Shown: piece by piece, positions 1-8,540 of the stretch
How the letters are laid out: every line of letters starts with the position of its first letter
Position numbering within the stretch: position 1 is the first letter of the stretch
Assembly (NCBI RefSeq): GCF_010120715.1
Contig: NZ_CP047591.1
Location: forward strand, 1,426,001 to 1,490,000
Length of the DNA stretch: 64,000 nt
Direction: 5' to 3'
Origin: Aminipila terrae
Lineage (GTDB): Bacteria; Bacillota; Clostridia; Peptostreptococcales; Anaerovoracaceae
The notes under the pieces: generated by a model
The model's database searches: none
The model's input: only the letters and a program-made list of their open reading frames with translations
Told to the model about the DNA's origin: nothing
Made by a program: the position numbers and the translations under genes

Positions 1-356
1 TTTAACTACATCTCCCTGAACTAATGCGGAAATGCTGTACTGTTCCACCGGAGTAACCGTTCCAGATCCACTGACAGCCACTTCCACGTTTCCCTTTTTC
101 ACCGTATACTCAGTAAATCCGGAGGCTGTTTCTTTTCCTGCTGCCATACTGCTTAAAGTATAAGAGACTGGTAAAATAACTGCCAATGCCAATGCTATGT
201 ATGCTATTTTTTTCTTTTTAGGAGGCAATTTTGTCAGTTTCTTTACAAGGGGTATTTTGCTTAATATGCCTTCTACCTTAGTCCCTAAACAAACCAGCCC
301 ATTTTTAATTTTTAATAAGACTCTGCCCCAAAATCCTTTGCCTTGTTATTTTTCAT
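1..356 (-). CDS. HlyD/MacA-like efflux adaptor, N-terminal part (cut by window edge; frameshifted)
   Basis: The minus strand reads a short basic segment (LPPKKKK), one membrane segment (IAYIALALAVILPVSY) and then a stretch with EYTVKKGNVEVAVSGSGTV that is typical of the first beta-strand/biotinyl-lipoyl region of periplasmic-adaptor-type (HlyD/MacA) subunits of ABC exporters in Firmicutes. The gene runs off the window at position 1. The frame that is open through the membrane segment has no usable start. An ATG at 354-356 (MKNNKAKDF) lies in another frame and joins it if one base is added in the T4 run (A4 at 330-333 on the plus strand). I read this as a single-base deletion, probably a sequencing error. 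The transporter partners lie outside the window. Family assignment is moderate because only about 115 residues are visible. Confidence 0.6.
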
Positions 357-477
357 TTCACCGTCCACTCAGTCTATCCTCTCTTTCCTTATTGTCATAT
401 TCTATGTTAATGGAAAAATATGGGGATGTTCTGACTTAAATATGACTATTGTGTGAAGATATGGTGGTTTTTACAAC

Positions 478-514
478 AAAAAAGCTGGCCCAAAGTTAAA
501 CTTTAAGGTCAGCT
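478..514 (-). terminator. Rho-independent terminator of the 521-727 gene
   Basis: On the minus strand a GCTG/CAGC-bounded stem, with AAAGTT pairing AACTTT near the apex, is followed by six T residues just downstream of the stop of the small gene at 521. Confidence 0.6.
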
Positions 515-520
515 CTCTGA

Positions 521-727
521 CTAACGTTTTGTATTTGGCCCTAGGCCCTCTTTTTTAGAATTATGCCCCAGGTTCTGATGCTGAATACTTCCCGGTGGAA
601 TATTTCCATTTTTAACTAATTGCTCTGCATATTTTTCATTTCCAAACCAAAGATCTTTCCCTTCTGGTTTAAAATTTTTGGAATTTTCCATATTGGAAGT
701 TTCCCATAAATTGTCTAGCTCTTTCAA
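521..727 (-). CDS. small hypothetical protein, 68 aa
   Basis: I do not recognise this protein. A longer reading upstream exists, but the best start is TTG at 725-727, because GGAAGGTG lies about 5 bases before it. The product begins KELDNLWETSNMENSKNF, is hydrophilic and ends basic, with a PEGKDLWFGNEKYAEQLVKN segment in the middle. It has no membrane segment, Cys pair or signal peptide. It follows the nuclease gene on the same strand with a 92-base gap and has its own terminator behind it, so the two may be co-transcribed. That it is a real gene rests on the ribosome binding site and the terminator, not on homology. Confidence 0.45.
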   Translation of the reverse strand: MKELDNLWETSNMENSKNFKPEGKDLWFGNEKYAEQLVKNGNIPPGSIQHQNLGHNSKKEGLGPNTKR

Positions 728-819
728 AGAATTCACCTTCCTTTCAAGGCTTATTCTTTCCTTAAAAGTTGAAATTATATGTACAATTATAACGAAAACT
801 TGCCTGTGACACTTCAAGC

Positions 820-1680
820 TCACTGTGCGATTCTTGCCACAAATTCTTCAACTACGCTAATATCTAACGGCATCCTGCTGGTTCCACTTGTTATAAAAAA
901 ATTTTTTCCTATTACTAAATCTTCAGAAAGATAATCTCCTACCTTTTTATTTGCTGCCTTTTGATAGTTGCGATTATCCATCATTCCAAAATGCTCCCAT
1001 ATAATAATCTCTTTGTTTTTATCAATTATTACAAAATCAGGGCAGTATGATTTCCCATTGATATAAAGGTGCATCTCATATTTATATATTAAGCCATATT
1101 TATGTAATACCATAGCTATTATAGCCTCTGACTTAGACCTTACTTTAAAGCCCAGCCCCGTATCAAACTTTAAGCCTTCGGAGTTCAATACAATACTGTT
1201 TTCATTTGAATTAAGTGGAATACCTGTATTCTTTTTGTCCAGTTCCCCTATAAGGCATAAATTAGAAATCAAATTGGAATCGTACCCTGCCCTTAAGGGT
1301 ACTCCATCAAATCTCCACTCATTAGTTTTATACGGTTTAGGCATACTTTCACTTATATAAAATGGATCAAAATTTATATAAAATTTAATTATTTTCTCCA
1401 TACACTGAATGTTTTTTTCCAGTATAGCTATACTTTTCTCCACACACCATCTTCGCCTTAAGCTCTTTGCAATTTCGGAACCCCTAGCACCACTTTCATA
1501 GATTCTTTTCTCCACCCTTCCTGATTCCTCATTTAAAACCTGATATAGTTCTACTCTGGTGTTACGATATCTTGCTGTTAACTTGCCTTTTTCCAGAGTA
1601 TATAATTCATTTTTAAATCCCTGAACTAATTTTCTTTGGGTCTTTAAGCTAGAAATTAACTGTTCTTTTGACAACAGCAT
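820..1680 (-). CDS. PD-(D/E)XK nuclease-like protein, 286 aa
   Basis: The N-terminal half (about residues 1-105) is charged and probably helical/coiled coil. The C-terminal half carries a pattern typical of the PD-(D/E)XK nuclease fold: a Glu in KSEAIIA, then YEMHLYINGKSYCPDFVI (PDF supplies the metal-binding Asp), then EIIIWEHFGMMDN (E-x-H in place of the usual E-x-K). The start at 1680 (MLLSKEQ) is preferred over the ATG 18 bases upstream because AAAAGGGG sits 5 bases before it. The role (restriction, repair or other DNA processing) cannot be told from sequence. The promoter is covered by a perfect palindrome, which implies tight repression. No methylase or other restriction partner is adjacent. 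Confidence 0.6.
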   Translation of the reverse strand: MLLSKEQLISSLKTQRKLVQGFKNELYTLEKGKLTARYRNTRVELYQVLNEESGRVEKRIYESGARGSEIAKSLRRRWCVEKSIAILEKNIQCMEKIIKFYINFDPFYISESMPKPYKTNEWRFDGVPLRAGYDSNLISNLCLIGELDKKNTGIPLNSNENSIVLNSEGLKFDTGLGFKVRSKSEAIIAMVLHKYGLIYKYEMHLYINGKSYCPDFVIIDKNKEIIIWEHFGMMDNRNYQKAANKKVGDYLSEDLVIGKNFFITSGTSRMPLDISVVEEFVARIAQ

Positions 1681-1719
1681 ATTATCCCCTTTTATCATAA
1701 ATTAAAATGCCGTTCAGCA

Positions 1720-1742
1720 TAAATGTAATTTAATTACATTTA
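1720..1742. promoter_or_regulatory. perfect 23-base palindrome, putative operator of the nuclease gene
   Basis: Arms TAAATGTAATT (1720-1730) and AATTACATTTA (1732-1742) flank one central base. The palindrome abuts the -10 box at 1742-1747 and covers the expected transcription start, the position of a repressor site. Confidence 0.55.
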
Positions 1743-1770
1743 TTGTAATATATTCAACAAGCAAATTCAA
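1742..1770 (-). promoter_or_regulatory. SigA-type promoter of the nuclease gene
   Basis: On the minus strand TTGAAT (1765-1770), a 17-base spacer and TACAAT (1742-1747) lead into the nuclease gene, which starts at 1680. Confidence 0.55.
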
Positions 1771-1839
1771 CCCTTTACTTAAGATTTATTTTGCTTTCAT
1801 AAGATTTCCTTACAAATTATTATCTCTAAGGGTCAAATC

Positions 1840-2013
1840 CTTGCTTGCTTAGAGCCTAGCCTACCGAAAATTTATAAAAAACTAATATCTCGGTAGGTTT
1901 TTTGCATAAAACCCGGCTATTTCGTGCTTAATTTCTTTAATAGATCAAAAATACTACCACATTTCTGTAATTCCAAAAAAATATGGCAGCTTTTGCAAAA
2001 AAAGCTACCATAA
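1840..2013. repeat. GCTACC/GGTAGC hairpin element, copy A (divergent)
   Basis: This stretch lies between the nuclease and purA, which leave 1699-2162 without a gene. It holds CCTACCGA (1860-1867) pairing with TCGGTAGG (1890-1897), followed by six T and GCATA. Further on is an ATGGCAGC/GCTACCAT hairpin near 1983-2011. The first hairpin with its T-run and TTTTTTGCAT tail resembles the equivalent module of the copy at 20497-20734. The 65-codon open frame crossing this area (1917-2114) has no convincing ribosome binding site and I do not call it a gene. Confidence 0.55.
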
Positions 2014-2027
2014 ATCTTAATTTTATT

Positions 2028-2117
2028 CAATTTTGAGAGCACTGGTTCCCTGATCAACAATTCTGAGAGTATTGACTCCCTAATCTCCAATTTTGAGAGC
2101 ACCGGCTCTGGCAATCA
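2028..2117. repeat. three tandem units of 30 bp
   Basis: Units begin at 2028, 2058 and 2088, each with CAATTYTGAGAG. Units 1 and 2 match at about 22 of 30 positions, and unit 3 matches unit 1 mainly in its first 20. They lie just behind the purA stop codon. Confidence 0.6.
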
Positions 2118-2162
2118 CCAGCTGTAAGAGACCCTGCTCCGGTTTGACCGACTTGGCCGTTT

Positions 2163-3439
2163 CTATTTTCTTATGATGATATCATCACGGCCTGGTCCGT
2201 TGGAAACCATTGTAATTGATACGCCGATTTCCTTTTCAATCTCATTTACATAATTCTGGCATTCAACTGGAAGCTTATCAAACTCTCTGATGCCTCTGAT
2301 ATCACATTTCCAGCCCGGCAGTTTCTTTAATACTGGCTTTGCTTTGTAAAGCTGAGTTGTATTGGGGAAATCTGTTGTCACTTCACCATCGATTTCATAA
2401 CCCACGCAAATAGGAATTTCATCTAAATATCCAAGAGGATCCAATACAGTAAGAGCAACTTCTGTAGCCCCCTGCATACGACATCCGTACTTGGTAGCGA
2501 CTGCATCAAACCAGCCTACACGTCTAGGTCTTCCAGTAGTAGCACCATATTCACCGCCATCGCCTCCACGCTTTCTAAGCTCTTCTGCTTCATCTCCAAA
2601 CAGTTCACTTACAAATGCTCCTGCACCAACTGCACTGGAGTAAGCTTTAACTACAGTTATAATATCCTTGATTTCATAAGGTGCAATACCTGCTCCAATA
2701 GCGCCATAAGCAGCTAAAGTAGAAGAGGAAGTAACCATAGGATAAATTCCATGATCCGTATCTTTTAGTGCACCCAGCTGGCCTTCAAGAAGAATAGTCT
2801 TGCCTTCTTTTATGGCATTGTACAGATATGCAGCTACATTACACACATAAGGTCTCACCATTTCACGGTATTCTACCATGGTTTTGTAAAGCTGTTCCTT
2901 GTCAATGGCTGGCTTATGATATAAATGTTCCAAAATAATATTTTTCTGTTCACATACATTATTTATTTTTTCTTTTAATGTATCTTCATCAAAGAGTTCA
3001 TTCACCTGAAATCCAATTTTTGCGTATTTGTCAGAATAACAAGGTGCAATCCCGGACTTTGTTGAACCAAAGGATTTCCCCCCAGTCTTTCCTCTTCATA
3101 TTCATCAAATAAAATATGGTAAGGCATTAAGATTTGCGCTCTGTCTGAAACTAATACTTTAGGCTTTGGAACTCCCTGTTCAACCAGAGAATTTATCTCC
3201 TTTACAAGATATGGGATGTTTAATGCTACTCCGTTACCGATAACACTGGTTGTGTGCTTATAAAACACACCGGAAGGCAGCAAATGTAACGCAAACTTGC
3301 CATAATCATTGACAATTGTATGTCCAGCATTGCTTCCGCCCTGGAATCTTACGATTATGTCGCATTCTTTAGCAAGCATGTCTGTAATCTTACCTTTTCC
3401 TTCATCGCCCCAATTAGCGCCTACGATTGCTTTTACCAT
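2163..3439 (-). CDS. purA: adenylosuccinate synthetase (one apparent frameshift)
   Basis: Joins IMP and aspartate with GTP to form adenylosuccinate, the first committed step to AMP, in the cytosol. The first frame (3439 down to about 3080) opens with GANWGDEGKGKITD, the GTP-binding/active-site signature, then FQGGSNAGHTIV. The second frame carries GDGGEYGATTGRPRRVGWFDAVA. The two frames join if a C is added to the C6 run at 3078-3083, which restores ERLGGKSFGSTKSGIAP. The joined protein is 425 aa, normal for PurA. The break is most likely an assembly error, since the remainder is fully conserved. Start ATG 3439 follows GAAGAAGGTG. It lies downstream of purB on the same strand, separated by a terminator. 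Confidence 0.93.
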
Positions 3440-3481
3440 AAAAACACCTTCTTCTTTCTATTTTTATCAAATTTATTAATT

Positions 3482-3531
3482 AAAAAAGCCGATTTAACCA
3501 GGGAAAATATTTTCACCAGATTAAACCGACC
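3482..3531 (-). terminator. terminator behind purB
   Basis: On the minus strand a 16-base imperfect stem (GGTCGGTTTAATCTGG with its partner, including G-U pairs) is followed by six T residues. Confidence 0.7.
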
Positions 3532-3566
3532 TCTGGCGTGTGTCATTTGCTATTAAATGTCAAACA

Positions 3567-4997
3567 CTAAACAGTTACTTCTCCTGTAATACCTAATATA
3601 TCCTTATTCTTCTCCAAAATAGGCTTTACTATTTCTTCAATAAATTCAGTAGTCTGCTGCACTGCTCTTCCCACAAAATTTGCAGGATCCATAATACTTT
3701 GCAGCTGCTCTATCGTCATATTAAATGCAGGGTCTTTCGCTATTCGCTCTAGTAAGTCGTTGTCTTTACCTTCAACCTTAACCATTTTTCCAGCTTCCAT
3801 AGAGTGTTCACGGATTCTTTCATGTAGTTCCTGTCTGTCTCCTCCGGCTTTTACTGCATCCATCAGGATATTTTCAGTTGCCATGAATGGTAATTCCTGC
3901 ATCAGTCTGGCACGAATAACCTTGGGATAAACTACAAGTCCATCGGTAATGTTTAAATAAAGTTCCAGAATTCCATCTACTGCTAAAAAGCCTTCTGGAA
4001 TGCTTATTCTTTTGTTTGCCGAATCATCAAGAGTTCTTTCAAACCACTGGGTTGCTGCTGTAATGGCAGGATTATTGGCATCTGCAATCACATAATTCGC
4101 TAAAGAAGCAATTCTTTCACTTCTCATAGGATTTCTTTTATATGCCATAGCTGACGAACCAATCTGACTTTTTTCAAAAGGTTCCTCAACTTCTTTTAAA
4201 TGCTGTAATAATCTTATATCATTTGAAAATTTGTGGGCACTTTGTGCTATTCCACTGAGTACATTCAATACCCGGCTGTCCACTTTACGGCTGTAAGTCT
4301 GGCCTGAAACGGCATAGCATGCCTCAAAACCCATTTTCTCTGCTATCATACCATCTATTTTTTTAACTTTTTCATGATCCCCATCAAACAATTCAAGAAA
4401 ACTTGCCTGGGTTCCGGTAGTTCCCTTGGAACCAAGAAGTTTCATGGATTTAATCAGATGTTCCAAATCTTCCAGATCCAGTAATAAATCCTGCATCCAA
4501 AGAGTTGCACGCTTTCCTACAGTTGTTGGCTGAGCTGCCTGGAAATGGGTAAATCCCAGGGTTGGCATGTCCTTATACTGAGCTGCAAATTTAGCAAGTT
4601 CAGCTATAACGTTAATCAGCTTCTCCCTTATAAGCTTCAGACCTTCTGTCATAATGATAAGATCTGTGTTGTCCCCTACATAACAGGAAGTTGCCCCCAG
4701 ATGTATAATTCCTTTTGCTTTGGGACACTGCTGCCCATAAGCATAAACATGTGACATAACATCATGTCTTACAACTGCTTCTCTTTCCTTAGCAACTTCA
4801 TAGTTTATATCAAGGGCATGTTCTTTTAATTCATCAATCTGTTCCTGCGTAATTGGAAGGCCCAGCTCTTTTTCAGTTTCTGCAAGAGCAATCCAAAGAC
4901 GACGCCATGTGCGAAACTTCATCTCCGGTGAGAAGATATACTTCATTTCCCTGCTTGGATAACGTTCCGATAAAGGGCTTGTATAATTTGTTTTCAT
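3567..4997 (-). CDS. purB: adenylosuccinate lyase, 476 aa
   Basis: Cleaves adenylosuccinate to AMP and fumarate, and SAICAR to AICAR plus fumarate, in purine synthesis. The family signature SSAMAYKRNPMRSERI is present (about residues 282-297), as are GATSCYVGDN and the TLGFTHFQAAQPTTVGKR histidine region of the fumarase/aspartase superfamily. The length is full for the 476-480 aa subtype. Start ATG at 4997 follows AAAGGA. It stands immediately upstream of purA, so two consecutive AMP-branch enzymes are neighbours, although a terminator separates them. Confidence 0.96.
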   Translation of the reverse strand: MKTNYTSPLSERYPSREMKYIFSPEMKFRTWRRLWIALAETEKELGLPITQEQIDELKEHALDINYEVAKEREAVVRHDVMSHVYAYGQQCPKAKGIIHLGATSCYVGDNTDLIIMTEGLKLIREKLINVIAELAKFAAQYKDMPTLGFTHFQAAQPTTVGKRATLWMQDLLLDLEDLEHLIKSMKLLGSKGTTGTQASFLELFDGDHEKVKKIDGMIAEKMGFEACYAVSGQTYSRKVDSRVLNVLSGIAQSAHKFSNDIRLLQHLKEVEEPFEKSQIGSSAMAYKRNPMRSERIASLANYVIADANNPAITAATQWFERTLDDSANKRISIPEGFLAVDGILELYLNITDGLVVYPKVIRARLMQELPFMATENILMDAVKAGGDRQELHERIREHSMEAGKMVKVEGKDNDLLERIAKDPAFNMTIEQLQSIMDPANFVGRAVQQTTEFIEEIVKPILEKNKDILGITGEVTV

Positions 4998-5107
4998 ATA
5001 TCATAATCCTTTCTTTACGCCATAATAATACAAATTACTTTTTGAACCCATATATTTTATCATCATATCTTTTTAATTACAAGGAAATTCATATCTGATT
5101 TAAAAAT

Positions 5108-5398
5108 TTAAATCCGCTCCATACCGCAGCATTCACGGCCTTCAACTCCGTGCTTAACTCTGTCATGTTCTTCCGCTGCTTTTGCATTATTCCAGTGATC
5201 CATGGTTCCTACCAGATAACCCGTAATTCTTCTGATACGATCAAAATTTACATGCTCAAATTCATAGTTTAAATCAACAAATTCTCCATCTGCCTTTACA
5301 TCTAAGCTTTCCAGTTTCCTGTTATATTTATTCTGTAAATAATCCACGTATACCTGTGCCTCTTTCTGGTCTACATTTCCAGTAATCCTAATGCTCAT
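5108..5398 (-). CDS. stand-alone NrdD C-terminal-like protein, 96 aa
   Basis: Residues 52-83 (FDRIRRITGYLVGTMDHWNN followed by an AKAAEEHDRVKH stretch) match the C-terminal glycyl-radical end of anaerobic ribonucleoside-triphosphate reductase (RxxGYL ... RVKH), with the Gly at residue 60. The protein is only 96 aa, lacks the catalytic barrel of NrdD and ends with a Cys90-Cys91 pair. Small proteins of this type are commonly labelled as the reductase, but they cannot be the enzyme. They could be a spare radical domain, by analogy with GrcA/YfiD for pyruvate formate-lyase, or a regulator; this is inference. A clear TAGGAGG precedes ATG 5398. No nrdD or nrdG is nearby. Confidence 0.75.
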   Translation of the reverse strand: MSIRITGNVDQKEAQVYVDYLQNKYNRKLESLDVKADGEFVDLNYEFEHVNFDRIRRITGYLVGTMDHWNNAKAAEEHDRVKHGVEGRECCGMERI

Positions 5399-5502
5399 AA
5401 AAATACCTCCTATATATCCTTAATAATAAAAATTAAACATCATATAGTTACCAGTTTACACCTTGCAACTATATGTTGTATAGTATATGGGCAAAAAAAC
5501 AA

Positions 5503-5549
5503 CAAAAAAACAAGGATGCCTCTTCGCTTATTTAGTACCCTTGTTTTTC
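5503..5549 (-). terminator. terminator behind the HD-domain gene
   Basis: AACAAGG and CCTTGTT arms enclose a loop of about 23 bases, and a T7 tract follows on the minus strand. Confidence 0.6.
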
Positions 5550-5569
5550 TTCTTTAAACCATATTAGTT

Positions 5570-6127
5570 TTATTGCAATTCACAAGTCTTCATAGCTTCC
5601 AGTGTCTCTGCAATCAGCTGGTCCAGATCCCATCCAAGCATACCAGCTCCCTGTTCTATTACATCACGGGAACAACCTGCCGCAAACTTCTTGTCCTTAA
5701 ATTTCTTTTTAACGGACTTCGGTTCCATATCCTGAACACTTTTTGAAGGCCTCATCAATGCAGCCGCCCCAATTAGTCCAGTCAGTTCATCTACTGCAAA
5801 CAGAACTTTTTCCATTTGGTGCTCAGGTTTTATATCACAACATAACCCATATCCGTGACTGGCAACAGCATGAATGAAATCCGATTCAAAGCCCTTTTCT
5901 TTCAGTATTTCCTGGGCTTTTATACAGTGTTCCTCCGGATACAGCTCAAAGTCTATATCGTGAAGCAATCCTACTACTTCCCAGAAATCAGAGTCTTCTT
6001 CATATCCCAGCTTTTCCGCAAAATATTTCATGCAGCCGGCAACAGTCAGTCCATGTATGATATGGAATTCTTCTTTATTATATTCTTTTAATAATTCTAA
6101 TGCATCTGTCTTATTCATGGTTTTCAA
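5570..6127 (-). CDS. HD-domain phosphohydrolase-like protein, 185 aa
   Basis: Carries the HD motif at about residues 56-57 (GLLHDIDFELYPEEH), with an upstream His (FHIIHGLT) and a downstream His-Asp region (VASHGYG ... AVDELTGLI). This is the typical arrangement of small HD hydrolases of the HDIG group, which bind two metals. Substrate is unknown. The start is taken as TTG at 6125-6127 because AGGGGG lies about 8 bases before it; an in-frame ATG nine bases further in is the alternative. It stands as a single gene with its own terminator. Confidence 0.75.
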   Translation of the reverse strand: MKTMNKTDALELLKEYNKEEFHIIHGLTVAGCMKYFAEKLGYEEDSDFWEVVGLLHDIDFELYPEEHCIKAQEILKEKGFESDFIHAVASHGYGLCCDIKPEHQMEKVLFAVDELTGLIGAAALMRPSKSVQDMEPKSVKKKFKDKKFAAGCSRDVIEQGAGMLGWDLDQLIAETLEAMKTCELQ

Positions 6128-6295
6128 TAAACTCGCCCCCTATTTTGTTCTACCAAACAATTTTTTTAGTATTTTTTAGTTAATTCATTTAATGTATATT
6201 ATCTCTTCTTTTCCTTTTAAATTCAAGTAATAAATGCTAAAATAAGAGGGATTCTAACTTAAATACATGATTAATCAGAAATTGGAGAAGATATT

Positions 6296-7003
6296 ATGCA
6301 GGGACAAGAAACTATATATTCAAGAACGGAACGACTTTTAGGCTCTGAAGCTTTAAATAAATTGTCTGGATCCAGAGTTGCTGTTTTCGGTATTGGTGGA
6401 GTTGGGGGCTATGTTGTAGAAGCTCTTGCCAGAAGCGGGGTTGGCACTATTGACATTATTGATAAAGATGAAGTTAGTATCAGTAATATTAACCGGCAGC
6501 TTATCGCTACTTCTAAAACTGTAGGGATAGCTAAGGTTCAGGTTATGAAAGAGCGAATTCATGATATAAACCCAGAGATTAATGTAAACGCTTATCAGTG
6601 CTTTTATTTACCAGAAACGGCAGACCAGTTTAATTTTAATGATTATGATTATGTTGTAGATGCTGTAGATACGGTAACTGCCAAAGTGGAAATAGTCATG
6701 CGGGCAGAGGCTGCCGGCGTTCCTGTTATAAGCAGCATGGGTGCAGGGAACAAACTTGATCCAACTATGTTTGAAGTAGCAGATATTTATAAAACCTCTG
6801 TATGCCCTCTGGCAAAAGTTATGAGAAAAGAACTTAAACAGAGGGGAATAAGAAAACTTAAAGTAGTTTATTCCAGGGAGCAGCCCGTACCTGTTTCAAA
6901 ACCTGATCCTGGAGAAAAAGCAACTCCCGGTAGTGTGGCGTTTGTTCCTTCTGTAGCAGGGTTAATTATTGCAGGAGAAGTAATTAAAGACATTATTCTC
7001 TAA
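6296..7003 (+). CDS. tcdA: tRNA threonylcarbamoyladenosine dehydratase, 235 aa
   Basis: A ThiF/E1-like enzyme that uses ATP to cyclise t6A at tRNA position 37 into ct6A. The start reads YSRTERLLGSEALNKL, followed by the nucleotide-binding FGIGGVGGYVVEALARSG and DIIDKDEVSISNINRQL. The catalytic Cys region is KTSVCPLAKVMRKELKQRGI, followed by VVYSREQP. Length and motif order fit TcdA (YgdL) rather than ThiF or MoeB, which have a Cys-Cys zinc site that is absent here. GGAGAAG precedes the ATG. It is divergent from the HD gene. Confidence 0.92.
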   Translation: MQGQETIYSRTERLLGSEALNKLSGSRVAVFGIGGVGGYVVEALARSGVGTIDIIDKDEVSISNINRQLIATSKTVGIAKVQVMKERIHDINPEINVNAYQCFYLPETADQFNFNDYDYVVDAVDTVTAKVEIVMRAEAAGVPVISSMGAGNKLDPTMFEVADIYKTSVCPLAKVMRKELKQRGIRKLKVVYSREQPVPVSKPDPGEKATPGSVAFVPSVAGLIIAGEVIKDIIL

Positions 7004-7101
7004 TATTTACAAAATAATATAAAATTGTGCAAAAAAATATAAATTTTTATATATTTTTATCGTTTAATACAAAATATATTACAAAATACTACAAATTCTA
7101 C

Positions 7102-7130
7102 TTGCCCCTCTCATTAGAAAATGCTATAAT
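7102..7130 (+). promoter_or_regulatory. SigA-type promoter of the uracil permease gene
   Basis: TTGCCC (7102-7107), a 17-base spacer ending TGC, and a consensus TATAAT (7125-7130) stand 33 bases before the start codon. Confidence 0.75.
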
Positions 7131-7162
7131 CTCTTTTGGTCTGATGAAAGGAGGCTTTTTTT

Positions 7163-8497
7163 ATGGAAAGAAAAATAATTCAAGTGGAGGATAAAGTTCC
7201 ATTTTCTTTAATGGCACCTCTTAGTTTGCAACATATGTTTGCCATGTTCGGTGCATCAGTGTTAGTTCCCTTCTTATTTGGGATAAATCCGGCAGTGGTT
7301 CTCTTAATGAACGGTATCGGTACATTATTATTTATATTTATTACCAAAGGCAAAGCACCGGCTTACTTAGGCTCCAGCTTTGCTTTTATTGCGCCCGTAA
7401 TTACTTTAATTGATAAATACGGACAAGATTTAGGTTATTCATATGCCCTTGGGGGCTTCGTGGCAGTAGGTCTCTTTGGTATCCTGCTTTCACTTATCAT
7501 ATATAAGTTCGGTGCAGACTGGATAAATGTGGTTCTGCCTCCGGCAGCCATGGGACCAGTGGTGGCACTTATCGGTCTGGAGCTTGCTGGGACAGCGGCC
7601 AATACAGCCGGGCTGTTTCATAATGTTTCTTACAAACTGATTGAAGGCACAAATACCTATCATCAAATGGTCACACCAATTGATCCAAGAAATGTTATCG
7701 TATTTGTCATTACTCTTGGTACTGCAATTTTCGGCAATGTACTCTTTAAAAAATTCTTTGCGGTTATTCCAATTCTTATTTCCATTGTGGCTGGTTATGT
7801 TGCCGCTATATGTGTAGGGATTGTAAGTTTTGATAAAGTAATGGCTGCACCACTTTTGTCCATTCCGAATTTTACAACCCCAAAATTCAGTGCGGAAGCA
7901 ATTTTTATGATTCTTCCTGTATTGCTGGTTATAACATCCGAACATATCGGACATCAGATTGTAACCAGTGAAATCGTAGGAAAGGATTTAATTAAAGATC
8001 CGGGCCTGCACAGAAGTTTATTCGCAGATTATTTTTCTACTACTTTGTCCGGCTTGATTGGCTCTGTTCCAACAACAACCTATGGAGAAAATATCGGGGT
8101 AATGGCCGTTACAAAAGTATATAGTGTCCGTGTTATTGCAGGAGCTGCAGTCCTTTCAATAGTTTGTTCCTTCGTTGGAAAACTATCTGAGCTCATCAGC
8201 ACAATTCCCGGACCCGTTATCGGTGGTATTTCCTTCCTTTTATATGGAATGATTGGTGCATCCGGTATCCGAATCCTGGTTGATTCAAAAGTGAATTATG
8301 GCAAATCGAGAAATCTTACGCTTACTTCTGTAGTATTTGTAACAGGTCTTTCCGGAGTTGCCGTAAAATTTGCAGGAATTGAGCTAAAAGGAATGGTGCT
8401 TGCTTGTGTTGTGGGTATGATTTTAAGTGCTCTATTCTATATCTTTGATAAACTGAGAATCACCAACGATCAGGAAGAGCCTGATCAAGTATCATAA
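7163..8497 (+). CDS. uraA: uracil/xanthine permease (NCS2 family), 444 aa
   Basis: A nucleobase:cation symporter of the inner membrane with about 14 membrane segments. The N-terminus shows SLQHMFAMFGASVLVP, the NCS2 hallmark (QH motif); the middle shows ITSEHIGHQIVTSEIVGKDL and PTTTYGENIGVMAVTKVYS, which carry the conserved Glu residues of the uracil-type branch. Uracil is the likeliest substrate, though xanthine cannot be excluded. AAAGGAGG precedes the ATG. The next gene, brnQ, follows 43 bases later and may be co-transcribed. No pyrimidine gene is adjacent. Confidence 0.9.
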   Translation: MERKIIQVEDKVPFSLMAPLSLQHMFAMFGASVLVPFLFGINPAVVLLMNGIGTLLFIFITKGKAPAYLGSSFAFIAPVITLIDKYGQDLGYSYALGGFVAVGLFGILLSLIIYKFGADWINVVLPPAAMGPVVALIGLELAGTAANTAGLFHNVSYKLIEGTNTYHQMVTPIDPRNVIVFVITLGTAIFGNVLFKKFFAVIPILISIVAGYVAAICVGIVSFDKVMAAPLLSIPNFTTPKFSAEAIFMILPVLLVITSEHIGHQIVTSEIVGKDLIKDPGLHRSLFADYFSTTLSGLIGSVPTTTYGENIGVMAVTKVYSVRVIAGAAVLSIVCSFVGKLSELISTIPGPVIGGISFLLYGMIGASGIRILVDSKVNYGKSRNLTLTSVVFVTGLSGVAVKFAGIELKGMVLACVVGMILSALFYIFDKLRITNDQEEPDQVS

Positions 8498-8540
8498 GCT
8501 TCAGGCATAAAAATTTAGACAGAAAAGACAGAGGTAAAAA

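Noticed and set aside
1917..2114. 65-codon open frame on the minus strand
   Set aside because: No ribosome binding site. It runs through the tandem units and the hairpin element, so it is better explained as non-coding repeat sequence.
2028..2117. Possible CRISPR array
   Set aside because: The 30-bp units are contiguous without spacers, degenerate, and no cas gene is near.
5465..5490. NrdR box upstream of the NrdD-like gene
   Set aside because: The ACTATA-N5-TATAGT dyad does not fit the ACACWATATAT-type consensus well, and only one copy is present.
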